NCBI RefSeq assembly: GCF_963678635.1
Contig: NC_087064.1
Location: 41,133,165-41,197,164 of the forward strand
Source: Symsagittifera roscoffensis
Lineage: Eukaryota; Xenacoelomorpha; Acoela; Convolutidae
DNA length: 64,000 nucleotides
Reading direction: 5' to 3'
The notes under the pieces were generated by a model, which did no database searches, had not been told where the DNA came from, and was given only the letters and a program-made list of their open reading frames with translations. Each line of letters begins with the position of its first letter. Position 1 is the stretch's first letter. Below are positions 1 through 12,470 of the stretch, piece after piece. A program made the translations under genes and the position numbers.

Positions 1-299
1 CATACATATGTATTTCAATAATGCATAAATATGGTTTGCTATTCCGGACCAGATGGGAAAAACTTAAAGACTCAAGGGGTATTAAGTCCCTGAATTACTA
101 GAGTTTTTAAGGTTCCTGTGGGAAAATTTGAGTTTTTAGCCCACGTAGGACTGTGGTATCGATGTTTTTATTTGTTCTCTGAAGTTTGAGTTGTTGTATC
201 TCCCTCGGTCTTTCTGTATCTTCTTCTCTTCATCGTCTTCTGACTTTTGTACATGTTCCTCCGATTGGTGGTCCGTATCTTCTTTCGCGTTGTCATTTG
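1..299. other. Unassigned AT-rich flank
   Basis: No gene, RNA or repeat that I can support. It lies beyond the 3' end of the minus-strand retroelement remnant that follows and could hold that element's decayed terminal repeat, but no matching partner is visible in the window. Confidence 0.4.
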
Positions 300-3200
300 C
301 TGTCTTCTGATTTTGTGTGCATTTCGCGAATAGTATCTCTCGTTGGTTTGACTGTGAGTCCCTAATAAAGCTGTGAAATGATGATTTTTAATTGGTTATG
401 TCTATGCTTTGTCTTTTGGTTTCGATTAGATGGCCTCGAGGAATTTCACGCATGCTTGGCGTTCTGGCAATTTTTCGTTCAGATGCATCTCTTGTATCAA
501 ACTTTTGATGTTTTTGTAACCTTCTTTCAGTATATCGTCAGCTAGCAAATTTATCGTGATTTGTTTCTTTTCATTTGAGCGTCCTCGGTTGTGTTTATCG
601 GAATTAGGTTTTCTAACGCTCCTTTTAGAGTTGTTTGACTGGTTTTTGTCCAATTTTTGCTGTCGCTGTCGCTCTTGGTGTCCTCTTTTAGCTGAGCTAT
701 TTGGGCGACGGTGGGTTGTTTCTTTGTAGGTTCTTTGCTCTTCAACAGTTACTCTTAAATTTGAAAGAGCTTTTTTGTGTTGGTTTTCCGCCTGTTCTTT
801 TTCCCGTTTGTTTCGCCTTGCGTTTTGTTGGGCTGTCTTGTTGTGTTAGCTCTTGTTTTTTTCTCTTTTTGAGCTGTTTCGGCATCTAATTGCCGTGTTC
901 TCCTTGAAACTTGGGTGCTGTGGCGCGTTTGGTTGTTCAATATCTAAAAAACGTATGCAAGGCCCTGTTTTGCGGCCGGTTTTGCTTGCAAACTAATCAC
1001 TTAGCCGTGGGTGCCTGCAGCATCCATAGATCATTGGGGTTAGGACGAAGGTACATCCATTATTTCTTGGTAAAAAGATAGTTTTAATAATTTTTGCACA
1101 CATGCTGTGTGTGGTTTTTTGCCAGCACTTGCTTTATACTTTTATTCAAATTTTTTTTGGGATTTGACTTTTTTGGCTAATAATATTGTTTTTCTTGCTA
1201 TTTGTTTTTCTCGCTTTTTGTGGCTTTGGTATGTTTGCCGTTGGGTTCTCTCAAATCTCGGGTTTAGTTTTTCCCGTCTCGGCTTTAGTTTTTTTTGCTG
1301 TTTCCTGGGCATGTCCATCCTTTGTCAGAGAGGTGTCCATGAGAGCTACTTCTGGGATTATTTCTCGTTGTCGTTTGATTGCCACATTGTCTTCCCACGA
1401 TCTTTGGAGATCAGGCAAAAGTTCTGCGATTAGCGGCGGTGCATCAAGTTTTTCGATCTAAACTTGCGTGTTTTGCGTTCTCGAGCTTAAGTTATTTGAC
1501 GAAGTAGTTTTTGTTATGTTCAACAAACATTTTGTGAAATTTTCTTCCCATGTTTGCCTCGCATGGTAGAATTTGTGTTTTTCTGTGGGAAGTAAATTTG
1601 AAGTGTTCTTATATTTTCGACAAAATTGGATGCTAGTTGGAATGACGTGTTATTTTTGTCTATTCTCATTAACCCTAGTCTGCTTTTTAGTCTTGGTATC
1701 ATACATTCTACTGCTCCTATTAACCAATGATGCAAAAAGAAGTTTTATTTTGTTTAATTACAAAAAAAAGGAATTTCTTTGCCCTAAGTTTTTGCTTCTG
1801 ATTGCATCTTATTTTGCTAGGAATGCCGTTGTTTGATACATATTTTTGCAAAAGTCTTAAAGCGACGTCTGCTGTTTTGCTAGAAACTACCTTAGCAGTA
1901 GAAAGTTATGCTTTTTATTGATAGCAGTTAACTTATATACCTCCTATATAATTCGACTGGGAGGGTTCCAGCAAACTCTAATCAAATTTCTTCTTTTGAT
2001 ACAACGACATGTTCCATTTAGAATGAGTGCTGTTTCCCAAAAAATGGTTTTAATGTTTGACCTTGTTCCTACATTGCCGGCGGTTCTGTACCATTTGCAC
2101 CACTGAGCGGTGGATGTGTGGGAACTAGGTGTGTTGGCAGAGGTCGATCATTGCGGCAGATCTGGGATGAGCATAGTGGATTCTATCCAGTTCTGTTTGT
2201 CGGATTTGTGTTGGTAGTACGATGGTTTCATCGATTATTGGGCAGTCGTCCCGTATGGGGAGGGGTTGCGCATTTTGTACAGTACCGACCGTATGAGCAT
2301 TTTAGTGCCTCCCAGTCTTGTTTTTTTTACAAAAAAGATCCCTTTCGGCCTCAATTCCCGATCTTCCCATGTGCCTCCCCTTGCTTCAGCTCGCGTTTCT
2401 ACTTGTATCAGACTTTTGAGATATGATTTGTTTTGCTCGTTTTAGTTGCGTCGCTGGTTTATGTGTTGGGCGTATTCGCATTTGAACTTCCTAAAAAAAA
2501 ACACTCTTTTAAAAATGCTGTTTTAGTTTCTGTGTTTTTCGTAAAAGTTTTTTTGGTGTCTTTGACATTGGCTTGCATCGGGTATCGTTACTTAAGTAGT
2601 GTTTGACGATGTCCATCGTTCGTATTTTCGTGCCTTCATCAGTGTTTTTTGGTAATGGACGTAGTAATGCAGCAGCTTGAGCTAGGTTTGGGATGTATCT
2701 TGTGAGTTGCTGTATCGAGTTTAATTGTTGAAATATTTTTGATTCAATGAACTTTTCTAGTGCTTGAATTTTTGTTGCCTTTTTTGGAATCCTGGCTCTT
2801 GTACCTGCTTAAACCCAAACTTAAAATGTCCATCGAGTGGTTAAAACTTCTTTTAGTCTCTCTTTGTGAAGATCGGTAGATGATTTTGTCACTATTAAGA
2901 TTATGTCTAAATGGACGTAGGTTTATTGAAGTATTCAAATATTAGGTCAAAAAATGTCTGAAACTCTGCTAGCATGTCTGTTAAGCGATAGAATCTTATC
3001 TAGAATGGATATGCCCCTGTGGTGTTTCCTCCAAGGAGGCCAGAGTTAAAGTGTTTTCTGGCTCGTTGACTATGTGGTAGTTTAGATTATGCGTTTCCTG
3101 GGTCGAAGAATAGTGTCTGTTCTTATCCGTCTGATCTGACTACTTTCGCAAAATTGTCTAGTAGTAGATCGCTTTAAAGCATCTGATTTTTGTTTGTATG

Positions 3201-3960
3201 TATGTATTTATTTATCTTCTTGGTAATCATGTGCCAGTTTTACCGTTTAGTTTTTTTACGGTTATTACAATGGGGCCTGGCCACTTTCATCTGACAATTT
3301 GTCCAGTTTTACGATGTGGTTTTGTTCTATCAGTTCGTTCAGTGCTTTTTCAACTCTATTTTTTAGATGAACTGTCATTTGTGTTCCCCTCTGCTGTTTT
3401 GGTTGAGATCTTCCAAGGATTGGGTCTCATAACCTGGTTTATTGATTGAATTCTGGTTAACATTTTAGTTTAAATTCTGGATTTGAAACATTAATTTCGT
3501 GACATTTTAGCATCTGCTTTCTCTTTGGTTTGTCTTTTATCAATCGGGTTTCGATTTTTGATGAGAGATTGCGTCCTATAATGTGTGCTTTTTCGTCGTC
3601 GACTTTTATGCATTGGGATGACTGAACGGTCCATTCCCCTGATTCTAATGCTATAATTAGCCTTCCTTTTGAGAAGATAAATTCAGCGTTGTAGCCTGCT
3701 AGATTCCGGTGTAATAAGTTTACTTCCTGTTGAACTGTCGTTGTTAGGCAAGCACTGAGCAGTCCCTCTTGATTGATATTTGCTAACGTTTTGTTCAAAT
3801 TCTTCAGCAGTTGCCACAACGGTGAAATTATCTCGTTGGAATTCTTCCCATCATTTTTATGGTTGTGAATTCCACGAACGCTACTGGGTCGTTTATGTCG
3901 ACTTCGTTCTTTAATTTTTTTGTCTTCAAATTGCTCTTCTTTTCCCTCGCGCATATAGTT
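300..3960 (-). pseudogene. Decayed Ty3/gypsy-type pol remnant
   Basis: Read on the minus strand, this stretch has the order of a gypsy-type pol with many stops and frameshifts. The longest open part, 3954-3457 (165 codons), sits in the gag-protease/pol N-terminal position. At about 3400-3250 a reading frame gives an RT entry region (VEKALNELIEQNHIVKL), like the segment just before the RT fingers. At about 3000-2940 the RT motif appears as FYRLTDMLAEFQ (family form FYGLxDxPAEFQ). At about 2260-1900 there are an HP-type zinc-binding remnant and cysteines spaced as in the integrase N-terminus, with integrase-like text toward 1500. Downstream, 653-426 is a basic 75-codon open frame, perhaps the pol tail. 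No LTR pair is visible. The family assignment rests on motifs; subfamily is unknown. Confidence 0.7.
3457..3954 (-). pseudogene. Open 165-codon segment, pol N-terminal/protease region
   Basis: This is the only long uninterrupted frame of the 0.3-4 kb remnant. It begins with a Lys/Arg/Glu-rich stretch, then a region (about residues 60-150) whose position just upstream of the RT remnant is where a protease would lie. I do not see a clear D-S/T-G active site, so the protease identity is inferred from order only. It ends at a stop about 60 bp before the RT-like text resumes in another frame. It could equally be a gag-pol linker. Confidence 0.4.
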
Positions 3961-4093
3961 TACGTTAGTCAGTTTGAAGGTTTTTGCAAAATATTCTCTA
4001 TCGGCAGATTTGTAGCAGATTTCACCTTTTGCTGAACACGTCTGTAAGTGGTTTAGTAAACTGTTCTTCCACGCTTATAACATTTTTTTTTTG

Positions 4094-4293
4094 NNNNNNN
4101 NNNNNNNNNNNNNNNNNNNNNNNNNNNNNNNNNNNNNNNNNNNNNNNNNNNNNNNNNNNNNNNNNNNNNNNNNNNNNNNNNNNNNNNNNNNNNNNNNNNN
4201 NNNNNNNNNNNNNNNNNNNNNNNNNNNNNNNNNNNNNNNNNNNNNNNNNNNNNNNNNNNNNNNNNNNNNNNNNNNNNNNNNNNNNNNNNNNNN
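4094..4293. other. Assembly gap (200 N)
   Basis: Exactly 200 Ns, the same size as the other two gaps, so a fixed-length scaffold gap. It abuts the CCGCTCAAA repeat cluster, which may be why assembly stopped here. Confidence 0.98.
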
Positions 4294-5410
4294 GCTCAAA
4301 CCGCTCAGTTTGAAGCAAGATTTTGAGAGCAATTGTCTAAAAAAACCGCTCAAACCGCTCAAAGCTTGCTTCAAAATAGGTTAAAAATCTCGACTTGGGT
4401 AATCGACGATACTGGGCTAATCAAGCAATATGAAATTCTGCTTGCTGAGATTGTAGCTCTGCATGTTTTCTACGGATACAAACATCCCGGGTTGAACAAA
4501 AATGCTCATCAAACAATTCGCATAAATGGGAAATTCCTTTTGATACAATTAATTCTTTTTTTAAATTCGGTTGCAATACACTTGCTACCGCAAATTTAAA
4601 AACTAAATGAAAAAAGAAAAAAAGTAGTTTTAAGGAAGTTTATTTTGAAATTTTAAAAGGTTTTCTTGCGATAAAGAGCATACATTAACTTTTTTTGGCT
4701 TAAATAACAACTTTTAGGGCCAGTATAACACCTACTTGTCAGCTTTGCTCGCTCAAAAAATGACTAAGCAGCAAAGATTTTTAATTGGTTTTTTTCGTCA
4801 CTCAGAAAAAAGTTTGGAATTTTTAAGGCCATTCCAAAGACCACTGAAGAGCTTTAACATGATATCACTCAACCCATGCAACTGGTTATCTGTAGCACTG
4901 ATTTTTCGCAAAAGTTAAAGCATACTGGAGGACAACATTCCTCCTATTGTCAGTGTTCGGAACAAAAACAACAATTCGAAAGTAAAGTTCATACCCACTT
5001 TCAGTAATAGGACTAAAAACTAAAGCATTTGAAAAACGTCGGTCAACTTGTTTGTGGTCTATCATGCTTGAGTTGAGAACGGTGAAGCACATTTTTCAAA
5101 GTGTGGATATTACTTCAAATGCATCTTAGCGTCGCATTACCTTTCCAGGCGTTTTGACTTTTGATGGTTTTAATCGGTTTTCTTTAAAAAAAACGCTCAA
5201 AAACAGCTTCAAAACCGCTCAAATATTGCTTGAAAAACCGTTCAAAAATCACCGCAAGATATAAGCGGTTTTTGAGCGGTTTTTAAGCAAGATTTGAGCG
5301 GTTTGAGCGGTTTTTCCAAAAAAAAAAACGCCCAAACCGCTCAAACCGCTCAAATCTTGCTGGAAAACCGCTTAAACCGCACATAATTTGTGCGGTTTTT
5401 GAGCGTGATC
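4294..5410. repeat. CCGCTCAAA-rich foldback region
   Basis: The nonamer CCGCTCAAA and its complement TTTGAGCGG recur many times at 4294-4378 and 5190-5405, often as back-to-back pairs and in both orientations within one block, so either strand can fold on itself. About 800 bp of ordinary AT-rich sequence without a gene lies between the blocks. Both outer edges also carry a CTCGAC / CCAAGT-like stretch (about 4385-4400 and 5408-5435). This fits the ends of a foldback-type element, but no transposase or target duplication was seen. Confidence 0.6.
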
Positions 5411-5623
5411 TCGACCCAAGTCCTGGTCGAGATTTCCAGCTTCAATTTCGACTTTGAAAGTCGACATTACGTGGATGGGCACATAATTTAGTGTTTAGAA
5501 GTCTCTGGAATCCAGGTTAAAAGTTTGTCGAAAAGATCAAAGAAAACGAAAGAACAAAAAAGGAACAGAGAGAGCGTCATTGTTGCGGAATCCGATTAGA
5601 AATCACAAAACACAGTTTGCCCT
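5411..5623. other. Unassigned spacer
   Basis: AT-rich; no gene or recognisable repeat seen apart from short GTCGA words that become frequent in the duplicated block that follows. Confidence 0.4.
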
Positions 5624-7850
5624 CGTAATGTAGCAAGGTGAAATCCATCTGTCGAGAGCAATTTTAAGCCGAGCATAAAGTCGGAACATAGCCAATTTTG
5701 GTCGAGAAGGTCGAAACATACCCGCACTCAGTAAAAAGAGAAAATATTCTCTTATAAAACATTTACAAGGGTAATTTTATCAAAATTCTAATTAATTATA
5801 AGCGTCAAACCTAGATGTTTAAACTATTTATAATCCACTAAAAAGATAACATTTTTCGTGACATAATGTTAAATTATAATCAATTATAATCTCTTGTAAT
5901 CTCTTATAACCTCTTATGATCTCTTATAACCTAATATAATCTGTCAGAATAAATCATAATTTTTTCCTCTGAAAAAAAATCTTTAAAAAAAGATGTCTTG
6001 TCACACTTTGGTTTATCTAAACACAAAATCCTACTCGAAAATTTCATAGAGATCCTTCATACTCGTTGAAAAGTTCCCGCGGAAGGTGAAATAAAATTCA
6101 TCCAAATAAATTCTGAAACTAAAGCAATGTTATGGTGTCTGAATAAATTCATTAAGTGCATTAAAAACGACTTTAAAAAACGAAGAATTGAAAAACATTT
6201 TCACATTTTTGTCTGCAAAATGCATCAAATAAAAACAATTCAGGTGCTAGGTAAAAAGCAAAATGGGAATCACAACGATTATAATTAATTATTATGGATT
6301 TTTTCTACAAAACAAAACAATTAGAAATTTGGATGAAATTAATCGATTACAATCAAATAAACTGTTTTATAATTAATTATGTTTGTTTCAAAAAAATCTA
6401 TATATAATCAATTAATAATTGTTTAAAATCATTTTTGGTATGACTGGTACTAAAATCAAATAATAGTCGTTTATCAACGCCTGGAACTGGATGCGGGCAC
6501 GTCGAGGACAGTCGAAACAAACCTGATTTTGGTCAAAAAGTCAAAACAATGGTCGAGCACAGTCGAAGCTAATGTTGAGCACAATCTAATTTTTTTTCTT
6601 CTAGATTTTAGTTGAATTTAAATCGGAAATTGTGTAGAAAAAATTTGTTAAAAAAATTCTCCGTTAAAAAGTTGCAACCCGCAACAAGCAATTGAGGAAA
6701 TATTATTGCCGCAAAACAAGAAGTTTTGAAAATCTAAGGGATTCTGCGGTAAAAAAGGCAAACTCTACCGAAAATTCCTCTATAAAACTTTTCACATCAA
6801 CAGTTTCAGTCCAGAGTTGTAGATGAAATGAAAACAATATTAGGAGAATCATTTTTAAAAAATTAGTTTTCGATGGAGGAATTTTGCATTTCACAAGTTT
6901 TTATAATTTATTTTCAAAACAAGCATCATCACAAAAAATCAGCTCAGAAGCATACATTATATATTTTTAATATTTTACTCATGTTGATTGATAGTCGATA
7001 AAGTCGAAACACATGTCAAGCACAGTCAAAACCTATCCATTTTTGGTCGAGAAAAGGGAACAGAGATCCAGCGTAGTAAAAAAATAGGTCGCACACATAA
7101 GTCGAGTTCAGTCGGAACATACCCAATTTTGTTCGAGATTGTCAAAACATACGTCGTCATCGGTTGAAAATTAAGTCAAACACAGTCGAAGCATAGGCCA
7201 AGCACTGTCAAAACATTCGTCGAGCACAGTCAAAACATATTTCCATCAGATTTTTTTGAAGTTTTCGGTACCGTTTTTACAATTCGACTGTACCAAAGAA
7301 AAATTGAGAAAACAGAGAAAAGGTTTTTAAAGGCGCAAAACAAACCGCCTCACTATTTGAGCTATTTGATTGATATCGAAAAACTTAAAATTTCAGTCCC
7401 CGAAACATGAAACAAAATTCAAACTAGATGTATTTCGCTGAGAAACCAAAATGACTTTTGAACAGTTTTTGGAGGAACCACAGCCGTTAAAAAAGCGAGA
7501 AGGTTTTTTGTGTGTCGAGAAAAACAAGACAGTGGCATCATTTCTCGGGGTCCAAAAAACAAATTTCTTAATTCCTCCGCTGGTTAAAAATCAAAACCTA
7601 TCAGAAAGGCCAGAGCGAATTAAATAGTTATTAAATAGTTGCATAGGGTTCCTTTTCTTTCCACCAGCTTCATTTTCAGCAAGTTGGAAAAATTTTTGTG
7701 AAAAATTCGAAATTGCAGAAAATTTACAATTACTCCAATTAAACCGAACTCATTGAAAAAATATGTGCGTAATTTTGTGAAACAATTGTGAAATTGCAGT
7801 TTGTCAACCCAAAAAAAATTGAAATAAGGGAATCATTTGTAAGGGAAACT
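5624..7850. repeat. Segmental duplication, copy A
   Basis: This non-coding block aligns with 9917-12470 over its whole length (offset about 4,311 at the left and about 4,620 at the right) and with 9053-9910 over its central left part. Shared landmarks include the stretch reading CCCGCACTCAGTAAAAAGAG (5721 and 10032). The right part (about 7010-7240) is a loose array of GTCGA-AGCACAGTCGAAACAT-like words. Divergence and small indels are visible throughout, so the duplication is not recent. No open frame of interest. Confidence 0.8.
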
Positions 7851-8213
7851 TTGTCCCACGCAAAAACATAGTCCTTTTACCCTGATCTCTTGAAACTTGT
7901 TGTGGAGATGCTTTTTTGAATTTTGTTTAAACTGCTTCAACGCAGTTTTCTAGAAATCACTATATAAAAAAAATAATTTAATTTTTCTGGTGGTTTCAGT
8001 AACGCGGGCAAGTTTTTTTTAAAAAAGGTATTCCAACTCATTTTTGGTCAAGTCAAACTTAAATCAGTAAAACTTTAATATAAGAAAAAAAAGACGATAA
8101 TTAAATAAACACACTTAGCACAAAGCTAAAATTAGAAATAAATTTTGTTACCATTTGTAGGAATCAACTGTTGTAAGAAAAATTTTTAAAAAAACGTTGA
8201 AAAAGCATCTAAA
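7851..8213. other. Spacer with a short diverged duplicate
   Basis: No gene. About 7896-8030 is similar to 14527-14660: both carry GCTTTTTTGAATTT, then CTGCTTCAAC, a CAGTTTTCTAGAAATC stretch and a poly-A/T run in the same order. Confidence 0.5.
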
Positions 8214-8775
8214 AAGGCGCAGCACACTCTTCACCTGTCCAGTATGAGATTATCCATTGAGATTGAAGATTAGTAAATCCAAATTTCGGAAAAAAAAAAC
8301 AAAACTTTCACCTTTCAAAACCTGACAAGAAATAAAACAAAATGCTTTTTCACTGAGAATTCAGAAAAAGTTTTTGTACAGTTTCGAGCAACTTTCAGAC
8401 TCTGATTCAACTTGGTTAGGGAGACTTTTGCTCGAAAAAGTAATTTTTCATAGATAGAACCCAAAATAAAAAAAGTTAGAAAAAAGGTTCTCATATTTTT
8501 TTTGGTACCATATGCGAGGATCGCAAGTTTCCAAGAAACATTTGAAATTATAGTTAAAAAACTATATATAGCAGGCGCAACACACTCATTATTTATGAAA
8601 TAGAGGATAATCAATTGAGATTGAAGATCGGTAAACCCAAAAATTACAAAATAACAAAACTTTCACCGTCAAAAACCCGACAAAAATTTAACCAGATGCT
8701 TTTCCACTGAGAGGTCAGAAAAGGTTTTTGTACCGTTTCGAGTAATCAAAACCAACACTCAGACTCTGAATCAGC
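8214..8775. repeat. Two-copy tandem repeat, period about 360 bp
   Basis: 8214-8415 and 8573-8775 are diverged copies of one unit. Both start near AGGCGCA-CACACTC, continue through GATTGAAGAT-GGTAAA, AACAAAACTTTCACC and a TTTTTGTAC-GTTTCGAG stretch, and end near AGACTCTGA-TCA. Non-coding. Confidence 0.7.
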
Positions 8776-8865
8776 TTGCTCCGAACCAGTCGAAATATGA
8801 ATGGACCGAAGTCGGTCGAAGAGCGAATTTTACTAGACCAAAATAAGCACCAGAATTCGGTCTGG

Positions 8866-9045
8866 TGGTCGAGCTAGAGTCGAATCAGAGTCGAACTAGA
8901 GTGGAATCAGGGTCGAACTAGTGTCAAATCAGGGTCGAACTAGAGTCGAATCAGGATCAAACTAGAGCCGAATCAGGGTCGAACTAGGTTCGAATCAAGC
9001 TCTAACTAGGGTCGAACCATGGTTCGAATTCGTCTCGAACTGGAA
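8866..9045. repeat. Minisatellite, alternating GTCGAACTAG / GTCGAATCAG
   Basis: About eight imperfect units of roughly 22 bp alternate AGTCGAACTAG with AGTCGAATCAGG. The words match the GTCGA-rich motif scattered through the flanking duplicated blocks, so the array may have expanded from them. Confidence 0.75.
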
Positions 9046-9052
9046 ATTAACC

Positions 9053-9910
9053 GATTATAATTCATTAATAATGGTACTTTTATCAAAATTATAAATAATT
9101 ATAAGCGCCAAACTTAGATGTTTAAACTATTTTATAATCCATTATAATGATAACATTTTTTGTGACATAATGTTAAATTATAATCAATTATAATTGATTA
9201 TCGTTTTTCCGAAAATCTCTTAAAATCTTTTGTCTAGTCTCATAAACTCTTATACTCTCTTATAATCTAATATAGTCTGCTTTCATAGATCATAATGTAT
9301 TTCTCTGACAAAATCTTTTAAAATGAGATGTCTTGTCACACTTTGGTTCATCTGAAAACAAAATTTTACTCAAAAATTTAATGGAGATCCCTTCATATTA
9401 GTTGAAAGGTTCCCGCGGTTGGTGAAATATTATTCATCCAATTAAATCTTGAAACTAAAGCAATGTTTTGGTGTCTAAATAGTTTAAATAGTGCATTGAG
9501 AAACAACTTTAAAAAATGAAGATTTGAAAAAATAAAAACATTACAAATTTGAATTGATTTGAAAACGGTTTAAACATTTTCCCATTTTTGTCAGCAAAAA
9601 GCATCAAATATAAACAATTCAGGTGCAAGGTATAAAACAAAATGGGAATCAAAACGATTATAATAAATTATTATGGACTTTTTCTGCAAAACGAATGAAT
9701 TCGAATTTTGGATGAAAATGATCGATTACAATCAATAATAGTGTAATATACGTGATTATATTTGATTTAAAAAAGATTATAATAGATTTTTAACGCTTGG
9801 AACTGGATGCGGACAGGTCGAGCACAGTCAAAAAATACCTGTCGAAGCAAGGGTCGAGCAGAGTCGAAGCTTATGTTAAGCACAATCTATCTTTTTTCTT
9901 TTTCTTTCAA
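9053..9910. repeat. Segmental duplication, copy B (partial)
   Basis: Corresponds to about 5755-6595 of copy A and about 10065-10940 of copy C. All three carry AAGCGYCAAAC-TAGATGTTTAA near the left end and GGAACTGGATGCGG near the right end. At its right edge the sequence runs straight into the start of copy C, so B and C are in tandem. Confidence 0.75.
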
Positions 9911-9916
9911 GCTTTT

Positions 9917-12470
9917 AATGTAGCAAGTTCAGTTTCACGATTCACGACTGAAATCCATCTGTCAAGAAGCTATTTTGAGCCGAGCACAAAGTCGGAACAT
10001 AGCCAATTTTGGTCGAGAAGGTCGAAACAAACCCGCACTCAGTAAAAAGAGAAAATATTCTATTATAATACATTTACAATGGTAATTCTATAATTGTTTA
10101 TAAGCGTCAAACCTAGATGTTTAAGCTATTTATAATCCATTAAAATGATAACATTTTTTGTGACATAATGTTAAATTATAATCAATTGTATTCTCTTCTA
10201 ATCTCTTATAACCTCTTATGATCTCTTATAACCTAATATAATCTGTTATAATAGATCATAATCTTTTCCTCTGAAAAAAAATCTTTAAAAAAGATGTCTT
10301 GTCACACTTTGGTTTATCTAAACACAAAATTTTACTCGAAAATTTCATAGAGATCCCTTCATACTTGTTGAAATGTTCCCCCGGAAAGGTGAAATAAAAT
10401 TCATCCAAATAAATCCTGAAACTAACGCAATGTTATGGTGTCTGAATAAATTCATAAAGTGCATTAAAAACGACTTTAAAAAACGAAGAATTGAAAAAAA
10501 AACGTTATAAAATTGAATTGATTTGAAAACGGTTTAAACATTTTACCATTTTTGTCTGCAAAATGCATCAAATATAAACAATTCAGGTGCTAGGTAAAAA
10601 ACAAAATGGGAATCACAACGATTATAATGAATTATTATGGATTTTTTCTACAAAACAAAACAATTAGAAACTTGGATGAAATTAATCGATTACAATCAAA
10701 TATACTGTTTTATAATTAATTATATTTGATTTCAAAAAAAATCTATATATAATCAATTAATAATTGTTTAAAAACATTTTTGGTATGACTGGTACTAAAA
10801 TCAAATTATACTCGTTTATTAACGCCTGGAACTGGATGCGGGCAGGGCGAGCACAGTCGAAAGAAACCTGATTTTGGTGGGAAAAATTGAAACAATGGTC
10901 GAGCACAGTCGAAGCTAATGATAAACAGAACCTAAATTTTTTTTTCAAGATTTTAAATAAATAGAAATCGGAAATCGTGCAAAAGTTTGTTTAAGAAAAT
11001 CCCTCCGTCAAATCGTTGCAACCCGTAACAGACAATTGAGGATATATTCCTTCGGCAAAACAAGAAGTTTGGAAAACCTAAGGGTTCCTGCGGTAAAAAA
11101 AAGGCAAACTGTAAAGAAAATTCCTCAATATCAGTTTTCACATTACCAGTTTCAGTCTAATTTTGTAGATGAAATAAAAACAAAATTGGGAGACCCAACT
11201 TTTGAAAAAAAATAGTGCAATTCACAAGTTTTTTAAATTTATTTTCAAATCAAGCATCATCACAAAATATCAGCTGAAAAGCATACATTATAAATTTTTG
11301 TCACTTCACTCTTGTTGTTTGATAGTCGAAACAGTCGAAACACATGTCAAGCACAGTAAAAACCTATCCATTTTTGTTCGAGAAAAGGGAACGGAGTTCC
11401 AGCGTAGTAAAAGTATAGGTCGCACACATAAGTCGAGTACAGTCGAAACATACCCAATTTCGTTCGTTATTGTCAATACATACGTCAAGATCTGGAGATC
11501 TGTTGAAAACTATGTCAAGCACAGTCGAAACATAGGCCAAGCACAATGAAAACAAAGTTCGAGCACATCCAAAACATAGGTCAAGCACAGTCGGAACATT
11601 CGTCGACCACAGTCGAAACATAGGTCCATCAGTTTTTTTGGTACTGTTTTCAGTACCGTTTTTACAATTCGACTGTGCCAAAGAAAAACTAAGAAAACTG
11701 AGAACAGGTTTTCAAAAGAAACCGCTTCACTATATGAGATATTAGATTGATATTGACAATTAGAAAATGCCAAATCGAAAAGTTTAAATTATCAGGTCCC
11801 GAAACATGAAATAAACATTTAAACCAGATGTATTTAACTGAGAGACCAAAATGTCTTTTGAAGAGTTTTTGGAGAAACCACAGCCATTGAAAAAGCGAGA
11901 AGGTTTTTTGTGTGCCGAGAAAAACAAGGCAGTCGTAACATCGATTCGACGTCCAAAAAATAAGCTTTTTGATTCCTCCACTAGTTAAAAATCAGTATCT
12001 ATCAGAAAGCACAGAGCAAATTAAATAGTTAATAAATAGTTGCATAGGGTTTTTTTTCTTGCCACCAGCTTCATTTTCAGTAAGTTGGAGAAAACTTTGT
12101 GAAAATTTGAACTAGCAAAAAGCTTACTCTTACTCCAATTAAACGGATCTCATTCAAAAAATACGTGCGTAATACATTTTTAACTGGCAAAACTACGCTT
12201 TCTGTGTTTTTTGGTTAATTACGAAGTCAAAATTATGTTATGACCAAACCAAAAAATATTATCATTATCCTTTGAGAGAGTCGAATAGACAATCATTCGA
12301 TTGGCATAAATGTTTCACGACTTCATGGCCGTGTTTGTAATTGAAATTATCAAATGGGCCTTACATAGTGTTACACGCTGGCCTGGTGGAAAACGTTTGG
12401 GAAACAATTTTGAAATTGTAGTTTGTCGATCCAAAAAGTTGAAATAAGGGAATCATTTTATGGGTTGTTA
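9917..12470. repeat. Segmental duplication, copy C
   Basis: Full-length partner of 5624-7850. It includes the GTCGA-AGCACAGTCGAAACAT array (about 11320-11640, slightly longer than in copy A) and the same downstream unique text. Relative to copy A it has an extra block of about 222 bp (about 12174-12395), listed separately. The open frames crossing 11202-11773 on both strands are products of the repetitive array and not genes. Confidence 0.8.
12174..12395. mobile_element. About 222-bp insertion private to copy C
   Basis: Copy A reads straight through (about 7773-7778) where copy C holds about 222 bp more: the A-to-C offset is about 4,400 before and 4,622 after. The extra sequence has no open frame and no clear terminal inverted repeat or target duplication by eye. 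It could be a small non-autonomous insertion in C or a deletion in A. Confidence 0.5.

Noticed and set aside
1107-1461. Two plus-strand open frames of 108 and 91 codons
   Set aside because: They are Phe/Leu/Trp-rich antisense shadows of the minus-strand gypsy-type remnant, which reads as pol text in the other direction.
3984-4384. Open frames across the 4094-4293 interval
   Set aside because: They are created by Ns; the same applies to frames across 39956-40155 and 62169-62368.
11202-11773. Several overlapping 60-115 codon frames on both strands
   Set aside because: They translate the GTCGA-AGCACAGTCGAAACAT array, where most frames happen to be open; no domain and no conserved frame in block A.
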